Assembly: GCF_014649855.1 (NCBI RefSeq)
Contig: NZ_BMTV01000032.1
Location: 22,161-86,160, forward strand
Direction: 5' to 3'
Length of the DNA: 64,000 nt
DNA from: Streptomyces roseolus
GTDB lineage: Bacteria; Actinomycetota; Actinomycetes; Streptomycetales; Streptomycetaceae
The notes beneath the pieces were generated by a model. That model was not told where the DNA came from. It did no database searches and saw only the letters and a list, made by a program, of their open reading frames with translations. Position numbers and translations under genes: made by a program. Within the stretch, counting starts at the first letter, position 1, and the number at the start of each line of letters is the position of its first letter. Below, piece after piece: positions 51,395 through 62,336 of the stretch.

Positions 51395-53401
51395 GTGGCC
51401 GATTCCGGCAACCCCAACGAGAACACTCAGTACACCGCCAGCAACATCCAGGTCCTCGAGGGCCTGGATGCGGTGCGCAAGCGCCCCGGCATGTACATCG
51501 GCTCGACCGGAGAGCGCGGCCTGCACCACATGGTGCAGGAGGTCGTCGACAACTCGGTCGACGAAGCCCTGGCCGGTCACGCGGACACCATCGACGTGAC
51601 GATCCTGGCCGACGGCGGCGTCCGCGTCGTCGACAACGGCCGCGGCATCCCCGTCGGCATCGTCGAGTCCGAGGGCAAGCCGGCCGTCGAGGTCGTGCTG
51701 ACGGTCCTCCACGCGGGCGGAAAGTTCGGCGGCGGCGGCTACGCCGTCTCCGGCGGTCTGCACGGCGTCGGCGTCTCGGTCGTGAACGCCCTGTCCACGA
51801 AGGTCTCCGTCGAGATCAGGACGGACGGCCACCGCTGGACGCAGGACTACAAGATGGGCGCCCCCACCGCGCCCCTCGCGCAGCACGAGGAGACCGACGA
51901 GACCGGCACCTCGGTCACGTTCTGGGCCGACCCGGACATCTTCGAGACGGTCGAGTACTCCTTCGAGACGCTCTCCCGCCGCTTCCAGGAGATGGCCTTC
52001 CTCAACAAGGGCCTGACGATCACGCTCACCGACGAGCGCGAGTCCGCCAAGGCCACGGTCGGCGCCGACGACCCGGACGCCGAGGCCGCCGCCGAGCCGG
52101 CCGCGCGCACGGTGACGTACCACTACGAGGGCGGCATCGTCGACTTCGTGAAGTACCTCAACTCGCGCAAGGGCGAGCTGATCAACCCGACCGTCATCGA
52201 CATCGAGGCCGAGGACAAGGAGCGCCTGCTCTCCGCCGAGATCGCGATGCAGTGGAACTCGTCGTACAGCGAGGGCGTGTACTCCTTCGCGAACACGATC
52301 CACACCCATGAGGGCGGTACCCACGAGGAGGGCTTCCGCGCCGCGCTGACGACGCTCGTCAACAAGTACGCGCGCGAGAAGAAGCTGCTCCGCGAGAAGG
52401 ACGACAACCTCACGGGCGACGACATCCGCGAGGGCCTGACGGCGATCATCTCGATCAAGATCGGTGAGCCGCAGTTCGAGGGCCAGACCAAGACGAAGCT
52501 CGGCAACACCGAGGCGAAGACCTTCGTCCAGAAGGTCGTCCACGAGCACCTGACGGACTGGTTCGACCGCAACCCGAACGAGGCCGCGGACATCATCCGC
52601 AAGGGCATCACCGCCGCCACCGCGCGCGTGGCCGCCCGCAAGGCCCGCGACCTCACCCGCCGCAAGGGCCTCCTGGAGTCGGCCTCCCTCCCGGGCAAGC
52701 TCTCCGACTGCCAGTCGAACGACCCCACCAAGTGCGAGATCTTCATCGTCGAGGGCGACTCCGCCGGCGGCTCCGCCAAGTCCGGCCGGAACCCGATGTA
52801 CCAGGCCATCCTGCCGATCCGCGGCAAGATCCTGAACGTCGAGAAGGCCCGGATCGACAAGATCCTCCAGAACACCGAGGTCCAGGCGCTGATCTCGGCC
52901 TTCGGCACCGGGGTCCACGAGGACTTCGACATCGAGAAGCTCCGCTATCACAAGATCATCCTGATGGCGGACGCCGACGTCGACGGCCAGCACATCAACA
53001 CCCTGCTGCTCACCTTCCTCTTCCGCTTCATGCGGCCGCTGATCGAGCACGGGCACGTGTACCTCTCCCGCCCGCCGCTCTACAAGATCAAGTGGGGCCG
53101 GGAGGACTTCGAGTACGCCTACTCGGACCGCGAGCGCGACGCGCTCGTCGAGCTGGGCAAGCGGAACGGCAAGCGGATCAAGGACGACTCGATCCAGCGC
53201 TTCAAGGGCCTCGGCGAGATGAACGCCGAGGAGCTGCGCGTCACCACCATGGACGTCGAGCACCGCGTCCTCGGCCAGGTCACCCTGGACGACGCCGCGC
53301 AGGCCGACGACCTGTTCTCGGTGCTGATGGGCGAGGACGTCGAGGCGCGCCGTTCGTTCATCCAGCGCAACGCCAAGGACGTTCGCTTCCTCGACATCTG
53401 A
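51395..53401 (+). CDS. gyrB: DNA gyrase subunit B
   Basis: The protein has 668 residues. The GHKL ATPase has LEGLDAVRKRPGMYIGSTGE, DNGRGIPVGIV and GGLHGVGVSVVNALS. The transducer follows, then the TOPRIM region with FIVEGDSAGGSAKSGRNP and MADADVDGQHI. It hydrolyses ATP to drive negative supercoiling with GyrA. I take GTG 51395 (MADSGNPNEN), which matches the usual Streptomyces N-terminus; an ATG at 51353 is in frame but lacks a ribosome site. gyrA begins 41 nt downstream. Confidence 0.96.
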   Translation: MADSGNPNENTQYTASNIQVLEGLDAVRKRPGMYIGSTGERGLHHMVQEVVDNSVDEALAGHADTIDVTILADGGVRVVDNGRGIPVGIVESEGKPAVEVVLTVLHAGGKFGGGGYAVSGGLHGVGVSVVNALSTKVSVEIRTDGHRWTQDYKMGAPTAPLAQHEETDETGTSVTFWADPDIFETVEYSFETLSRRFQEMAFLNKGLTITLTDERESAKATVGADDPDAEAAAEPAARTVTYHYEGGIVDFVKYLNSRKGELINPTVIDIEAEDKERLLSAEIAMQWNSSYSEGVYSFANTIHTHEGGTHEEGFRAALTTLVNKYAREKKLLREKDDNLTGDDIREGLTAIISIKIGEPQFEGQTKTKLGNTEAKTFVQKVVHEHLTDWFDRNPNEAADIIRKGITAATARVAARKARDLTRRKGLLESASLPGKLSDCQSNDPTKCEIFIVEGDSAGGSAKSGRNPMYQAILPIRGKILNVEKARIDKILQNTEVQALISAFGTGVHEDFDIEKLRYHKIILMADADVDGQHINTLLLTFLFRFMRPLIEHGHVYLSRPPLYKIKWGREDFEYAYSDRERDALVELGKRNGKRIKDDSIQRFKGLGEMNAEELRVTTMDVEHRVLGQVTLDDAAQADDLFSVLMGEDVEARRSFIQRNAKDVRFLDI

Positions 53402-53442
53402 GTCGGCCTCAGCTGACCGTACGAAAGGACCGACGACCAGCA

Positions 53443-56049
<2,607 letters not shown>

Positions 56050-56052
56050 AGC

Positions 56053-56721
56053 GTGAGTGGAGCCACGGGCGCCGGTTCGGCGGCTGCCGGAGCTTCTGCA
56101 GGTGCCGGCGCGTACGGCGCCCGTGGCTCGGCCACGGACTCCCAGGGGGGTGCGGTGACGGACGGACGGGGGCAGCAGCCCCCCTACGAGGCCTACAGCG
56201 GGCCGCTGCCCGGCGAGCGGCAGGGCGGGCAGCAGCAGGGCCCGTACCACCCGCCGCAGGCCTATGGCGCCCCGACACAGGGCGGTCAGGCGCGCGGCGG
56301 GGCCGCGGGCGGCGTGCGCCGGCCGCGGACCGGGGCACGGACCACGCCCCGCACCCGCAAGGCGCGGCTGCGGGTGGCGAAGGCCGACCCGTGGTCGGTG
56401 ATGAAGGTGAGCTTCCTGCTCTCCATCGCGCTGGGCATCTGCACGGTCGTCGCGGCGGCGGTGCTGTGGATGGTCATGGACGCCATGGGCGTCTTCTCGA
56501 CGGTCGGCGGGACGATCAGCGAGGCCACGGGCTCGAACGAGTCCAACGGCTTCGACCTGCAGTCCTTCCTGTCGCTGCCGCGGGTCCTGATGTTCACCTC
56601 GGTGATCGCGGTGATCGACGTGGTCCTGATGACGGCCCTGGCGACCCTCGGCGCGTTCATCTACAACCTGTCCGCCGGCTTCGTCGGCGGCGTCGAGCTG
56701 ACGCTGGCCGAGGACGAGTAG
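56053..56721 (+). CDS. DUF3566-family membrane protein
   Basis: The protein has 222 residues. A Gly/Ala/Pro/Gln-rich cytoplasmic tail (1-105) leads to KARLRVAKADPWSVMKVSFL and a membrane domain with two helices (about 116-140 and 178-205). DUF3566 proteins follow gyrA in most actinobacteria; the mycobacterial one is Rv0007, and some are linked to growth at the cell pole. GTG 56053 is 3 nt past the gyrA stop, so the gene is in the gyrase operon. Confidence 0.88.
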   Translation: MSGATGAGSAAAGASAGAGAYGARGSATDSQGGAVTDGRGQQPPYEAYSGPLPGERQGGQQQGPYHPPQAYGAPTQGGQARGGAAGGVRRPRTGARTTPRTRKARLRVAKADPWSVMKVSFLLSIALGICTVVAAAVLWMVMDAMGVFSTVGGTISEATGSNESNGFDLQSFLSLPRVLMFTSVIAVIDVVLMTALATLGAFIYNLSAGFVGGVELTLAEDE

Positions 56722-56845
56722 CACGCGAGGGGGCCGGTCCGCGCGTCCTCGGGAGCCTCCGGCTCCGGACGATTTTGGGACTGGCCCCCACGTGCGCTAA
56801 TGTTCAGGAGTCAGCGCGACGGGGAACGAACCCGCGAAGCGCGGC

Positions 56846-56919
56846 GGGGCTATAGCTCAGTTGGTTAGAGCGCATCCCTGATAAGGATGAGGCCACAGGT
56901 TCAAATCCTGTTAGCCCCA
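56846..56919 (+). tRNA. tRNA-Ile (anticodon GAT)
   Basis: The cloverleaf is 74 nt. The acceptor GGGGCTA pairs with TAGCCCC. The D arm is AGCTCAGTTGGTTAGAGC. The anticodon stem CATCC/GGATG holds loop CTGATAA, anticodon GAT. The T arm has GGTTCAAATCC. No CCA is encoded, so the window's cca product must add it. Confidence 0.97.
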
Positions 56920-56924
56920 CAGAA

Positions 56925-56963
56925 GAGATCGACCCGGACGGTTCCTCCGTCCGGGTCGATCTC
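56925..56963 (+). terminator. tRNA-Ile terminator
   Basis: GAGATCGACCCGGACGG and CCGTCCGGGTCGATCTC form a perfect 17-bp stem with a TTCCT loop, 5 nt after the tRNA. Confidence 0.92.
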
Positions 56964-57066
56964 GTTGTGTGAGGTTTGGCGCTCGCACAGGTCACCGATC
57001 GGTATCGGTCGATGTGTAGAGTGGGCGTCAGAAGTCTCCTACGTCAACGAAAGACGAGGTCGCGCG

Positions 57067-57201
57067 GTGAAGAAGCTGCTCCTGGTCGCACTGGCCGCCA
57101 TCGGCGGGCTCCTCGTGTACCGCCAGATCCAGGCGGATCGCGCCGAGCAGGACCTGTGGACGGAGGCGACCGACTCCGTGCCGTCCGGTTCCGGTGTCTG
57201 A
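57067..57201 (+). CDS. DLW-39 family small protein
   Basis: The protein has 44 residues: MKKLLLVALAAIGGLLVYRQ, then AEQDLWTEATD. The DLW motif and the single N-terminal membrane helix match the short actinobacterial family called DLW-39, whose function is unknown. The GTG at 57067 has GAGG 9 nt upstream. The gene lies close to tRNA-Ile in many Streptomyces. A strong hairpin follows at 57221-57263. Confidence 0.82.
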   Translation: MKKLLLVALAAIGGLLVYRQIQADRAEQDLWTEATDSVPSGSGV

Positions 57202-57220
57202 GACCCACCCCATCTGAAGT

Positions 57221-57263
57221 CCGAAGGTCCCGGCCGCGCCTCGCGCGCGGCCGGGACCTTCGG
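57221..57263. terminator. Terminator after the DLW-39 gene
   Basis: CCGAAGGTCCCGGCCGCGC and its exact complement form a 19-bp stem around CTCGC, 20 nt past the stop. Confidence 0.9.
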
Positions 57264-57459
57264 CGTTCCTCCGGATTCACGCAAGTGAACAAATGACTTG
57301 CTCTTGCAAAGATGCGTGGTGGGCGTGTGATCGTGCGCGGCCCGGATCAATCCGGCCCCGGTGCGGACACCGGAGCCGCCGGCGGGGCAGGATGGTCCGG
57401 CACGACGGCCCCGGCGGCCGGCGGCGGGGCGCGGTGACGGACACGACGAGGAGAAGCGC

Positions 57460-58800
57460 GTGAGCAGGCAGGCGGGGGCCACGACCGGGAACGGGGCCGG
57501 GCGCCGGTCCGGGCGTCGGGGGAGGACCGCGGCCCGGGCGCGGAAGGTCGCGGCGCTCCTGACGGCCGCCGCCGCGGTCGGCACGGTCACCGCGCTGCCC
57601 GCGTGGGCGGACGGGTCGGCCCCCCTGCCCCCGTACTCCTTCGACCCCTCGGCACAGCGGATCGCGGGCGCCGGCACGAGCGCCGACGCCCAGCCGCTGG
57701 AGCCGGGCCGGACGTACCGGGACACCCTGAAGAAGGACGGCAAGCTCTACTACCGGCTCAACCTCGACACGTCGAAGAACACGTACGTCTCCGCCGTGGC
57801 CGTGCCCGAGCCGGGCGGCAAGGCCGCGTACGGCGACGGCTTCCGGATCTCCGTCCAGGACGGCACCGGCATCGAGTGCGGCTACCAGGACGTCAACTTC
57901 GGGGCCGGCGACCACGTGCGGCCGCTGGCCGCCTACGCGCGCCGGACCGTCGACCCGGACGCCTCCGGCTGCCAGGAGGCCGGTACGTACTACGTGGTCG
58001 TCGAGCGGGAGTCGGACGCCGCCTCCTCCCCGGACGACTGGGAGCTGGAGCTCCAGCACGTCACCGAGCCGCTGCTGAAGAAGAACGGGCCGGACAAGCT
58101 GCCCGAGTCCTGGCCCTCCGGGACGCCCGCGCCGGTCGCCGCCGAGCAGAAGAGGCGGCAGGGCGGGAACGGCCTGCACGACGCCGTCTCCCTGGAGAAG
58201 GGCGAGTGGCGGGCGGACATCCGGCCCGGCCAGACCCTCTTCTGGCGGGTGCCGGTCGACTGGGGCCAGCAGCTCTTCACCACCGCCGAGCTGGGCAGCA
58301 GCGACGCCGGCGACGACCTGGTCGGCAGCGCGCTCGCGCTCGGCCTCGTCAACCCCGCGCGCGGTCACGTCGACCTCAAGACGCAGAGCTACAGCGGCGA
58401 CCCGGCCCGGGTCGCCCTCGACCCGCTGCGGCCGGTCGACCACAAGAACCGCTCGGCGTACGACGACGGCACCAACGGCATGCGGTTCGCCGGCTGGTAC
58501 TACCTCAGCGTCACCCTCAGCCCGGAGATCGCCGAGGAGTACGGGGACCAGCCCCTGCCGCTGATCCTGCGGGTCGACGTGACCGGGGCGAAGCAGCCCG
58601 GCCCCGACTACGCCGGGGACCCGGGCATCTTCCAGGTGACCACCGACGACCGGGACGCCGCGGCGAGCGGCGCGACGGGCGCGGAGGCCGCCGACGACCC
58701 GACGATGGCCGTCGTCGCGGCGGGCGGCCTGGGCCTCGGCACCGTCCTGCTCGTCGGCCTCGGCGCCTGGACGCTGCTGGCCCGCAGAGCGGCCCCCTGA
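57460..58800 (+). CDS. Secreted, C-terminally anchored protein of unknown function
   Basis: The protein has 446 residues. A Tat/Sec-like signal peptide occupies about 1-48 (basic region with many Arg, then KVAALLTAAAAVGTVTALPA, cleavage near AWADG). The extracytoplasmic body is beta-rich (RTYRDTLKKDGKLYYRLNLD, DWELELQHVTEPLLKKNG), with two cysteines (IECGYQD and ASGCQEAG) that could pair. A C-terminal helix (VVAAGGLGLGTVLLVGLGAW) then RRAAP anchors it. I recognise no enzyme motif. GTG 57460 has GAGGAGA 6 nt upstream. It converges on the kinase gene 13 nt away. Confidence 0.72.
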   Translation: MSRQAGATTGNGAGRRSGRRGRTAARARKVAALLTAAAAVGTVTALPAWADGSAPLPPYSFDPSAQRIAGAGTSADAQPLEPGRTYRDTLKKDGKLYYRLNLDTSKNTYVSAVAVPEPGGKAAYGDGFRISVQDGTGIECGYQDVNFGAGDHVRPLAAYARRTVDPDASGCQEAGTYYVVVERESDAASSPDDWELELQHVTEPLLKKNGPDKLPESWPSGTPAPVAAEQKRRQGGNGLHDAVSLEKGEWRADIRPGQTLFWRVPVDWGQQLFTTAELGSSDAGDDLVGSALALGLVNPARGHVDLKTQSYSGDPARVALDPLRPVDHKNRSAYDDGTNGMRFAGWYYLSVTLSPEIAEEYGDQPLPLILRVDVTGAKQPGPDYAGDPGIFQVTTDDRDAAASGATGAEAADDPTMAVVAAGGLGLGTVLLVGLGAWTLLARRAAP

Positions 58801-58813
58801 CCCCGGACGCGGC

Positions 58814-60064
58814 CTACACCCGGGTCAGGGCCCAGAAGCCGACCGCCAGCGACACCAGCGCGAGCAGCAGCACCGGGACCGCCACCTTCGGGGGCGGCCC
58901 CGGCCGCCGTACGGGGACCGTCCGCGCCGGCGTGGGAGCCGGGACGGTCGGGGCGGTGTACGGGTTCGCCGCGGTGTACGGAGCGGGCCGGGCGACCGGC
59001 GGGGGCAGGTGGAAGCTGCCCGTCTCGGAGGCGGCGGGCACCGGCCGGTACGGCTGCGGGGCCGGCTGGGGGTAGGTCTGCCGGTACGCCTGCGGGGCAG
59101 GCGCGGGCGGTACGGGGCCGGGCGCGCCTGCCGCCGGGACCGGCGGGGCCGCCGGGACCGGCGGGGCGTCCTGGGCCGGGCGGGCGAGCGGGCCCTCGGG
59201 GCCGAAGCCGGCCGGCAGCGGGCCGAGCTGGTCGAGGATCTCCACCGGCTCCTCGCCGGCCGCGGGCTCGGGCAGCATCTCCACGGCGGCGTTCAGCGCC
59301 TTCCGCGCACCCGTGGCCGTCCGGAAGCGGGCCTGCGGATCGGGCTGCAGCAGCCCGGCCAGGACCTGCCACAGCGGCTCGGGGACGCTCTCCGGCGCCG
59401 GCGGGGTGCCATGGGCCAGGAAGTGCTCCACGAGGGCCTGCGAGTCCGGCCGGGTGCCGTGCAGCAGATAGAGCCCGACGAGCCCGACGGCGTACAGGTC
59501 GGCCGTGAAGTCGGGTTCGGCGCCGAGGAGTTGCTCCGGAGCGAAGTAACCCGGCGTGCCCACCACGTAGTTGGTCTCGGTGAGCCGGGGTTCGCCCTTG
59601 CGCATGGAGATGCCGAAGTCCGACAGGCGCAGGTGCGGACGGCCCGTGCCGGTGGCCTCCATCAGGATGTTGGCCGGCTTGATGTCCCGGTGGACGACGC
59701 CCTCGGCGTGCACCGTCGCCAGACCCGAGAGCAGCTGGTCGAGGAGGGTGCACACATAGCGGGGCGGCAGCGGTCCGTAGTCGCCGATGACGTGGGCGAG
59801 CGAGCCGCCGGCGATCAGGTCCATCGTGAAGAGGACCTTGTCGTCGTCGGCGGCCCAGCTGGCCGGGGCGAGGACGTGCGGGTGGTCGATCCGCAGCGCC
59901 TGCTCGCGGACGAAGCGCAGCAGGGTGTGCGCGTCGCTCTGCTGGAGCACCTTGGCCGCCACGTAGCGGCGGCGGCGGTGGTCCCAGGCGCGCCAGACCG
60001 CGCCGGCCCCGCCCCGCCCGATCGGGTCGATCAGCTCGTACCTGCCGGCGAAGACCTCACCCAT
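58814..60064 (-). CDS. Membrane-anchored serine/threonine protein kinase
   Basis: The protein has 416 residues. The kinase domain (1-260) is complete: IGRGGAGAVWRAW (P-loop), VAAKVLQ (ATP lysine), HRDIKPANI, LSDFGISM and GTPGYFAPEQ. A Pro/Gln/Ala-rich linker (about 280-385) and a C-terminal membrane helix (VAVPVLLLALVSLAVGFWAL) with almost nothing outside follow. It is therefore an intracellular kinase held at the membrane without a PASTA sensor. ATG 60064 is followed by MGEVFAGRYELID. An HTH gene lies 46 nt upstream in the same direction. Confidence 0.9.
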   Translation of the reverse strand: MGEVFAGRYELIDPIGRGGAGAVWRAWDHRRRRYVAAKVLQQSDAHTLLRFVREQALRIDHPHVLAPASWAADDDKVLFTMDLIAGGSLAHVIGDYGPLPPRYVCTLLDQLLSGLATVHAEGVVHRDIKPANILMEATGTGRPHLRLSDFGISMRKGEPRLTETNYVVGTPGYFAPEQLLGAEPDFTADLYAVGLVGLYLLHGTRPDSQALVEHFLAHGTPPAPESVPEPLWQVLAGLLQPDPQARFRTATGARKALNAAVEMLPEPAAGEEPVEILDQLGPLPAGFGPEGPLARPAQDAPPVPAAPPVPAAGAPGPVPPAPAPQAYRQTYPQPAPQPYRPVPAASETGSFHLPPPVARPAPYTAANPYTAPTVPAPTPARTVPVRRPGPPPKVAVPVLLLALVSLAVGFWALTRV

Positions 60065-60110
60065 CGCGCTGCGCCGCTCCCCGTCCGTCGTCCGTCGTGC
60101 GTGTGCCGTG

Positions 60111-60665
60111 TCAGTTCTGGTGCGACTCGTAGTGGGCGACCGCGTCCGCGGTGCGCCCGGCTCCGTACACCCGGAGGAACTCTGCCAGTTCCGGGTGGGC
60201 CGGGGCGAGGGAGTCGGCGGCGTCGATGATGTCCCCGGCGGCGGCCACGGAGCGCAACAGCGACTGGATCTCGCGGACCACGCGGCGCACGGTGGGGGCG
60301 CCCGAGCCGTTGACGGACTGGCCGCTGCCGGCGGCGGTCAGGACCGAGCCGCCCTGGGACTTCTTGATCTCGTCCATGCGGTCGGTGGCCTCGGCGGCGC
60401 TGACGCTGCCGTCGGCGACCTGCACGGCGAGCTCCTGGAGGGCCTGGACGCGCTGGACCACGGCCGGGTTGCCGATCTTGGCGCGCTGGCCGCTCATCAG
60501 CTGGGACAGCATGGGCGCGGAGAGACCGAGCACGGCGGCCAGCCGGGCCTGGTTGAGCCCGAGATCGTCGATCAGCCGACGGAAGAGCGCCCCCAGCGGC
60601 TCTCCGTACCAACTGCGCTGAAGCTCTCTGGCTCTTGCCGTGGCTTCCTGCTGCGCTGCGTCCAT
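60111..60665 (-). CDS. HTH DNA-binding protein upstream of a kinase gene
   Basis: The protein has 184 residues. A Cro/CI-type helix-turn-helix spans about 25-65 (DDLGLNQARLAAVLGLSAPM, LSQLMSGQRAKIGNPAVVQR). A helical region with Ala/Ser/Gly-rich spacers follows to the end HYESHQN. The two genes are probably one operon and the kinase may phosphorylate this regulator; that is inference. ATG 60665 has GGGGAG 6 nt upstream; the GTG just before it is possible. Confidence 0.8.
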   Translation of the reverse strand: MDAAQQEATARARELQRSWYGEPLGALFRRLIDDLGLNQARLAAVLGLSAPMLSQLMSGQRAKIGNPAVVQRVQALQELAVQVADGSVSAAEATDRMDEIKKSQGGSVLTAAGSGQSVNGSGAPTVRRVVREIQSLLRSVAAAGDIIDAADSLAPAHPELAEFLRVYGAGRTADAVAHYESHQN

Positions 60666-60792
60666 CACTTCTCCCCATCCCTTGGTTCGCCACTGCGAAC
60701 CCCGGTCAGCATCTTACGGAGCGTGGTCGTTCACCGGGAGTCCCCTCCTTTTGCCCGGCACCGGGGGAGAACCGGTACGCTGTCCTCGTTCC

Positions 60793-60865
60793 GGGGCCTT
60801 AGCTCAGTTGGTAGAGCGCTGTCTTTGCATGGCAGATGTCAGGGGTTCGACTCCCCTAGGCTCCA
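60793..60865 (+). tRNA. tRNA-Ala (anticodon TGC)
   Basis: The cloverleaf is 73 nt. The acceptor GGGGCCT pairs with AGGCTCC, leaving the G3-U70 wobble that identifies alanine tRNAs. The anticodon stem CTGTC/GGCAG holds loop TTTGCAT, anticodon TGC. The T arm has GGTTCGACTCC. CCA is not encoded. Confidence 0.97.
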
Positions 60866-60871
60866 CCCGAG

Positions 60872-60919
60872 GAAAAAGCCCCTCCTGCCGGCGGAAACAC
60901 CGGCAGGAGGGGCTTTTTC
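60872..60919. terminator. Bidirectional terminator after tRNA-Ala
   Basis: GAAAAAGCCCCTCCTGCCGG pairs perfectly with its complement across an 8-nt loop (CGGAAACA). A-run and T-run flank it, so it works on both strands: for tRNA-Ala and for the converging membrane protein gene. Confidence 0.95.
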
Positions 60920-60931
60920 GCGTCGAGCGGG

Positions 60932-61372
60932 TCAGGCGGGCCGGGGCGCCTCCCCGCGCGACCTCGCCCCTCTCGCTCCCGCGGGGCCCGTCAGGACACG
61001 GGCGAGGTCCAGGGTGCTGAGGACCACCATCGCGACGCCCAGCGGCACATGGAGCGCCGGCAGGTGGGCGATGCCCAGGACGACCTGGACCGAGGCGAGG
61101 ACGAGGAGCCCGGAGGCGTACAGGATCGGCCGGGGGCCGGCGCCGCCCGGCCGCCAGGCCACCACTGCGGCCACCACGTACAGCATCGAGGCGCCGTACA
61201 TCACCCGCGAGCCGGCGTCGTGCAGGAGCGCGCCCGTCGGGGAGACGAGCAGGGCTCCGGCGGTGCCCGCCTGGAAGAACAGGGCCAGCGTCTGGAGTCC
61301 GAGCGCGGCCCTGACGGTCCGGTGGAAGGCGGGGCGGGGGCTCGTGGTCGCGGGGGTGGTCCGTGCGGGCAT
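60932..61372 (-). CDS. Four-helix membrane protein of unknown function
   Basis: The protein has 146 residues with hydrophobic stretches at about 25-45, 56-73, 82-102 and 107-126. No motif ties it to a family I can name. ATG 61372 has AAGGA 7 nt upstream. It is the last gene of a leftward group with an ECF41-type sigma gene (34 nt gap) and an oxidoreductase, which suggests it is in the same regulon. Confidence 0.65.
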   Translation of the reverse strand: MPARTTPATTSPRPAFHRTVRAALGLQTLALFFQAGTAGALLVSPTGALLHDAGSRVMYGASMLYVVAAVVAWRPGGAGPRPILYASGLLVLASVQVVLGIAHLPALHVPLGVAMVVLSTLDLARVLTGPAGARGARSRGEAPRPA

Positions 61373-61405
61373 CTCCGGGTCCTTACCGGTGCTGGGGGGC
61401 GGGCC

Positions 61406-62305
61406 TCAGCGGAGGGTGAGGGAGGTCTCGGCGAGGACGTGGGAGAGCTTCTCGGGGTTGCGGACGTAGTAGAGGCCGCTGATCAGGCCGTCCTCGACGC
61501 GCAGCGCCATCACGCCGTCCAGCTCGCCGTCGATGCGCACGGCGAGCGCCGGGGCGCCGTTGACGACCGTGGGCTCGGTGGTGACCGTGACGTCGTGCTT
61601 GTGGGTGCCGCCCAGGTAGAAGCGGGTGACCTTGTCGGCGCCGACGACCGGCCGGAGCGCGGCCCGCTTGATCCCGCCGCCGTCGCTGACGAGGACGACG
61701 TCGGGGGCGAGCAGGGCCAGGAAGTCCTGTGGGTCGCGGGTCTCCAGGGCCCGCCGGAAGGAATCCACGACCGCCCGCGCCTCCCGGGCCGACACCGTGG
61801 TGCGGGGCCGCCGGGCGTCGACGTGCTTGCGGGCCCGGTGGGCGATCTGGCGGACGGCGGCCGGCGTCTTGCCGACGGCCGCCGCGATCTCCTCGTACCC
61901 CACCTCGAAGACCTCGCGGAGCACGAAGACGGCCCGCTCGGTCGGCGTGAGCGTCTCCAGGACCAGCATCATCGCCATCGACACCGACTCGGACAGCTCG
62001 ACGTCCTCGGCGACATCGGGCGCGGTGAGCAGCGGCTCGGGCAGCCACTGCCCGACGTACGCCTCCCGCCGCCGCTGCACGGTCCGCAGGCGGTTGAGGG
62101 CCTGGCGGGTGGTGATGCGGACCAGGTACGCCCGCTGGTCGCGGACCTGCGCCGGGTCCACGCCGGTCCAGCGCAGCCAGGTCTCCTGGAGGACGTCCTC
62201 GGCGTCGGCGGCCGAGCCGAGCATCTCGTACGCCACCGTGAACAGCAGGTTCCGGTGGGCGACGAAGGTCTCGGTCGCCGGGTCCGTGGTGTGCTCGCCG
62301 CTCAT
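61406..62305 (-). CDS. ECF41-type sigma factor (SigJ-like) with C-terminal SnoaL domain
   Basis: The protein has 299 residues. Sigma-2 (about 10-80) has HRNLLFTVAYEMLGSAADAE and EDVLQETWLRW; sigma-4 (about 115-170) has VFVLREVFEVGYEEIAAAVG, then AAVRQIAHRARKH. The C-terminal 110 residues form a SnoaL/NTF2-like domain (about 185-295) with VVLVSDGGGIKRAALRPVVG, the hallmark of ECF41, which regulates itself without a separate anti-sigma. The nearby FAD oxidoreductase fits the ECF41 partner pattern. ATG 62305 begins MSGEHTTDPATETF. Confidence 0.88.
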   Translation of the reverse strand: MSGEHTTDPATETFVAHRNLLFTVAYEMLGSAADAEDVLQETWLRWTGVDPAQVRDQRAYLVRITTRQALNRLRTVQRRREAYVGQWLPEPLLTAPDVAEDVELSESVSMAMMLVLETLTPTERAVFVLREVFEVGYEEIAAAVGKTPAAVRQIAHRARKHVDARRPRTTVSAREARAVVDSFRRALETRDPQDFLALLAPDVVLVSDGGGIKRAALRPVVGADKVTRFYLGGTHKHDVTVTTEPTVVNGAPALAVRIDGELDGVMALRVEDGLISGLYYVRNPEKLSHVLAETSLTLR

Positions 62306-62336
62306 GTCTCCGTCTCCCCGTTCCCGTTCCGCCGGA

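Noticed and set aside
50970..51599. A + strand ORF spanning the gap before gyrB
   Set aside because: It enters gyrB in another frame and its sequence is Arg/Pro/Ala-rich with no domain; it is an artefact of GC content.
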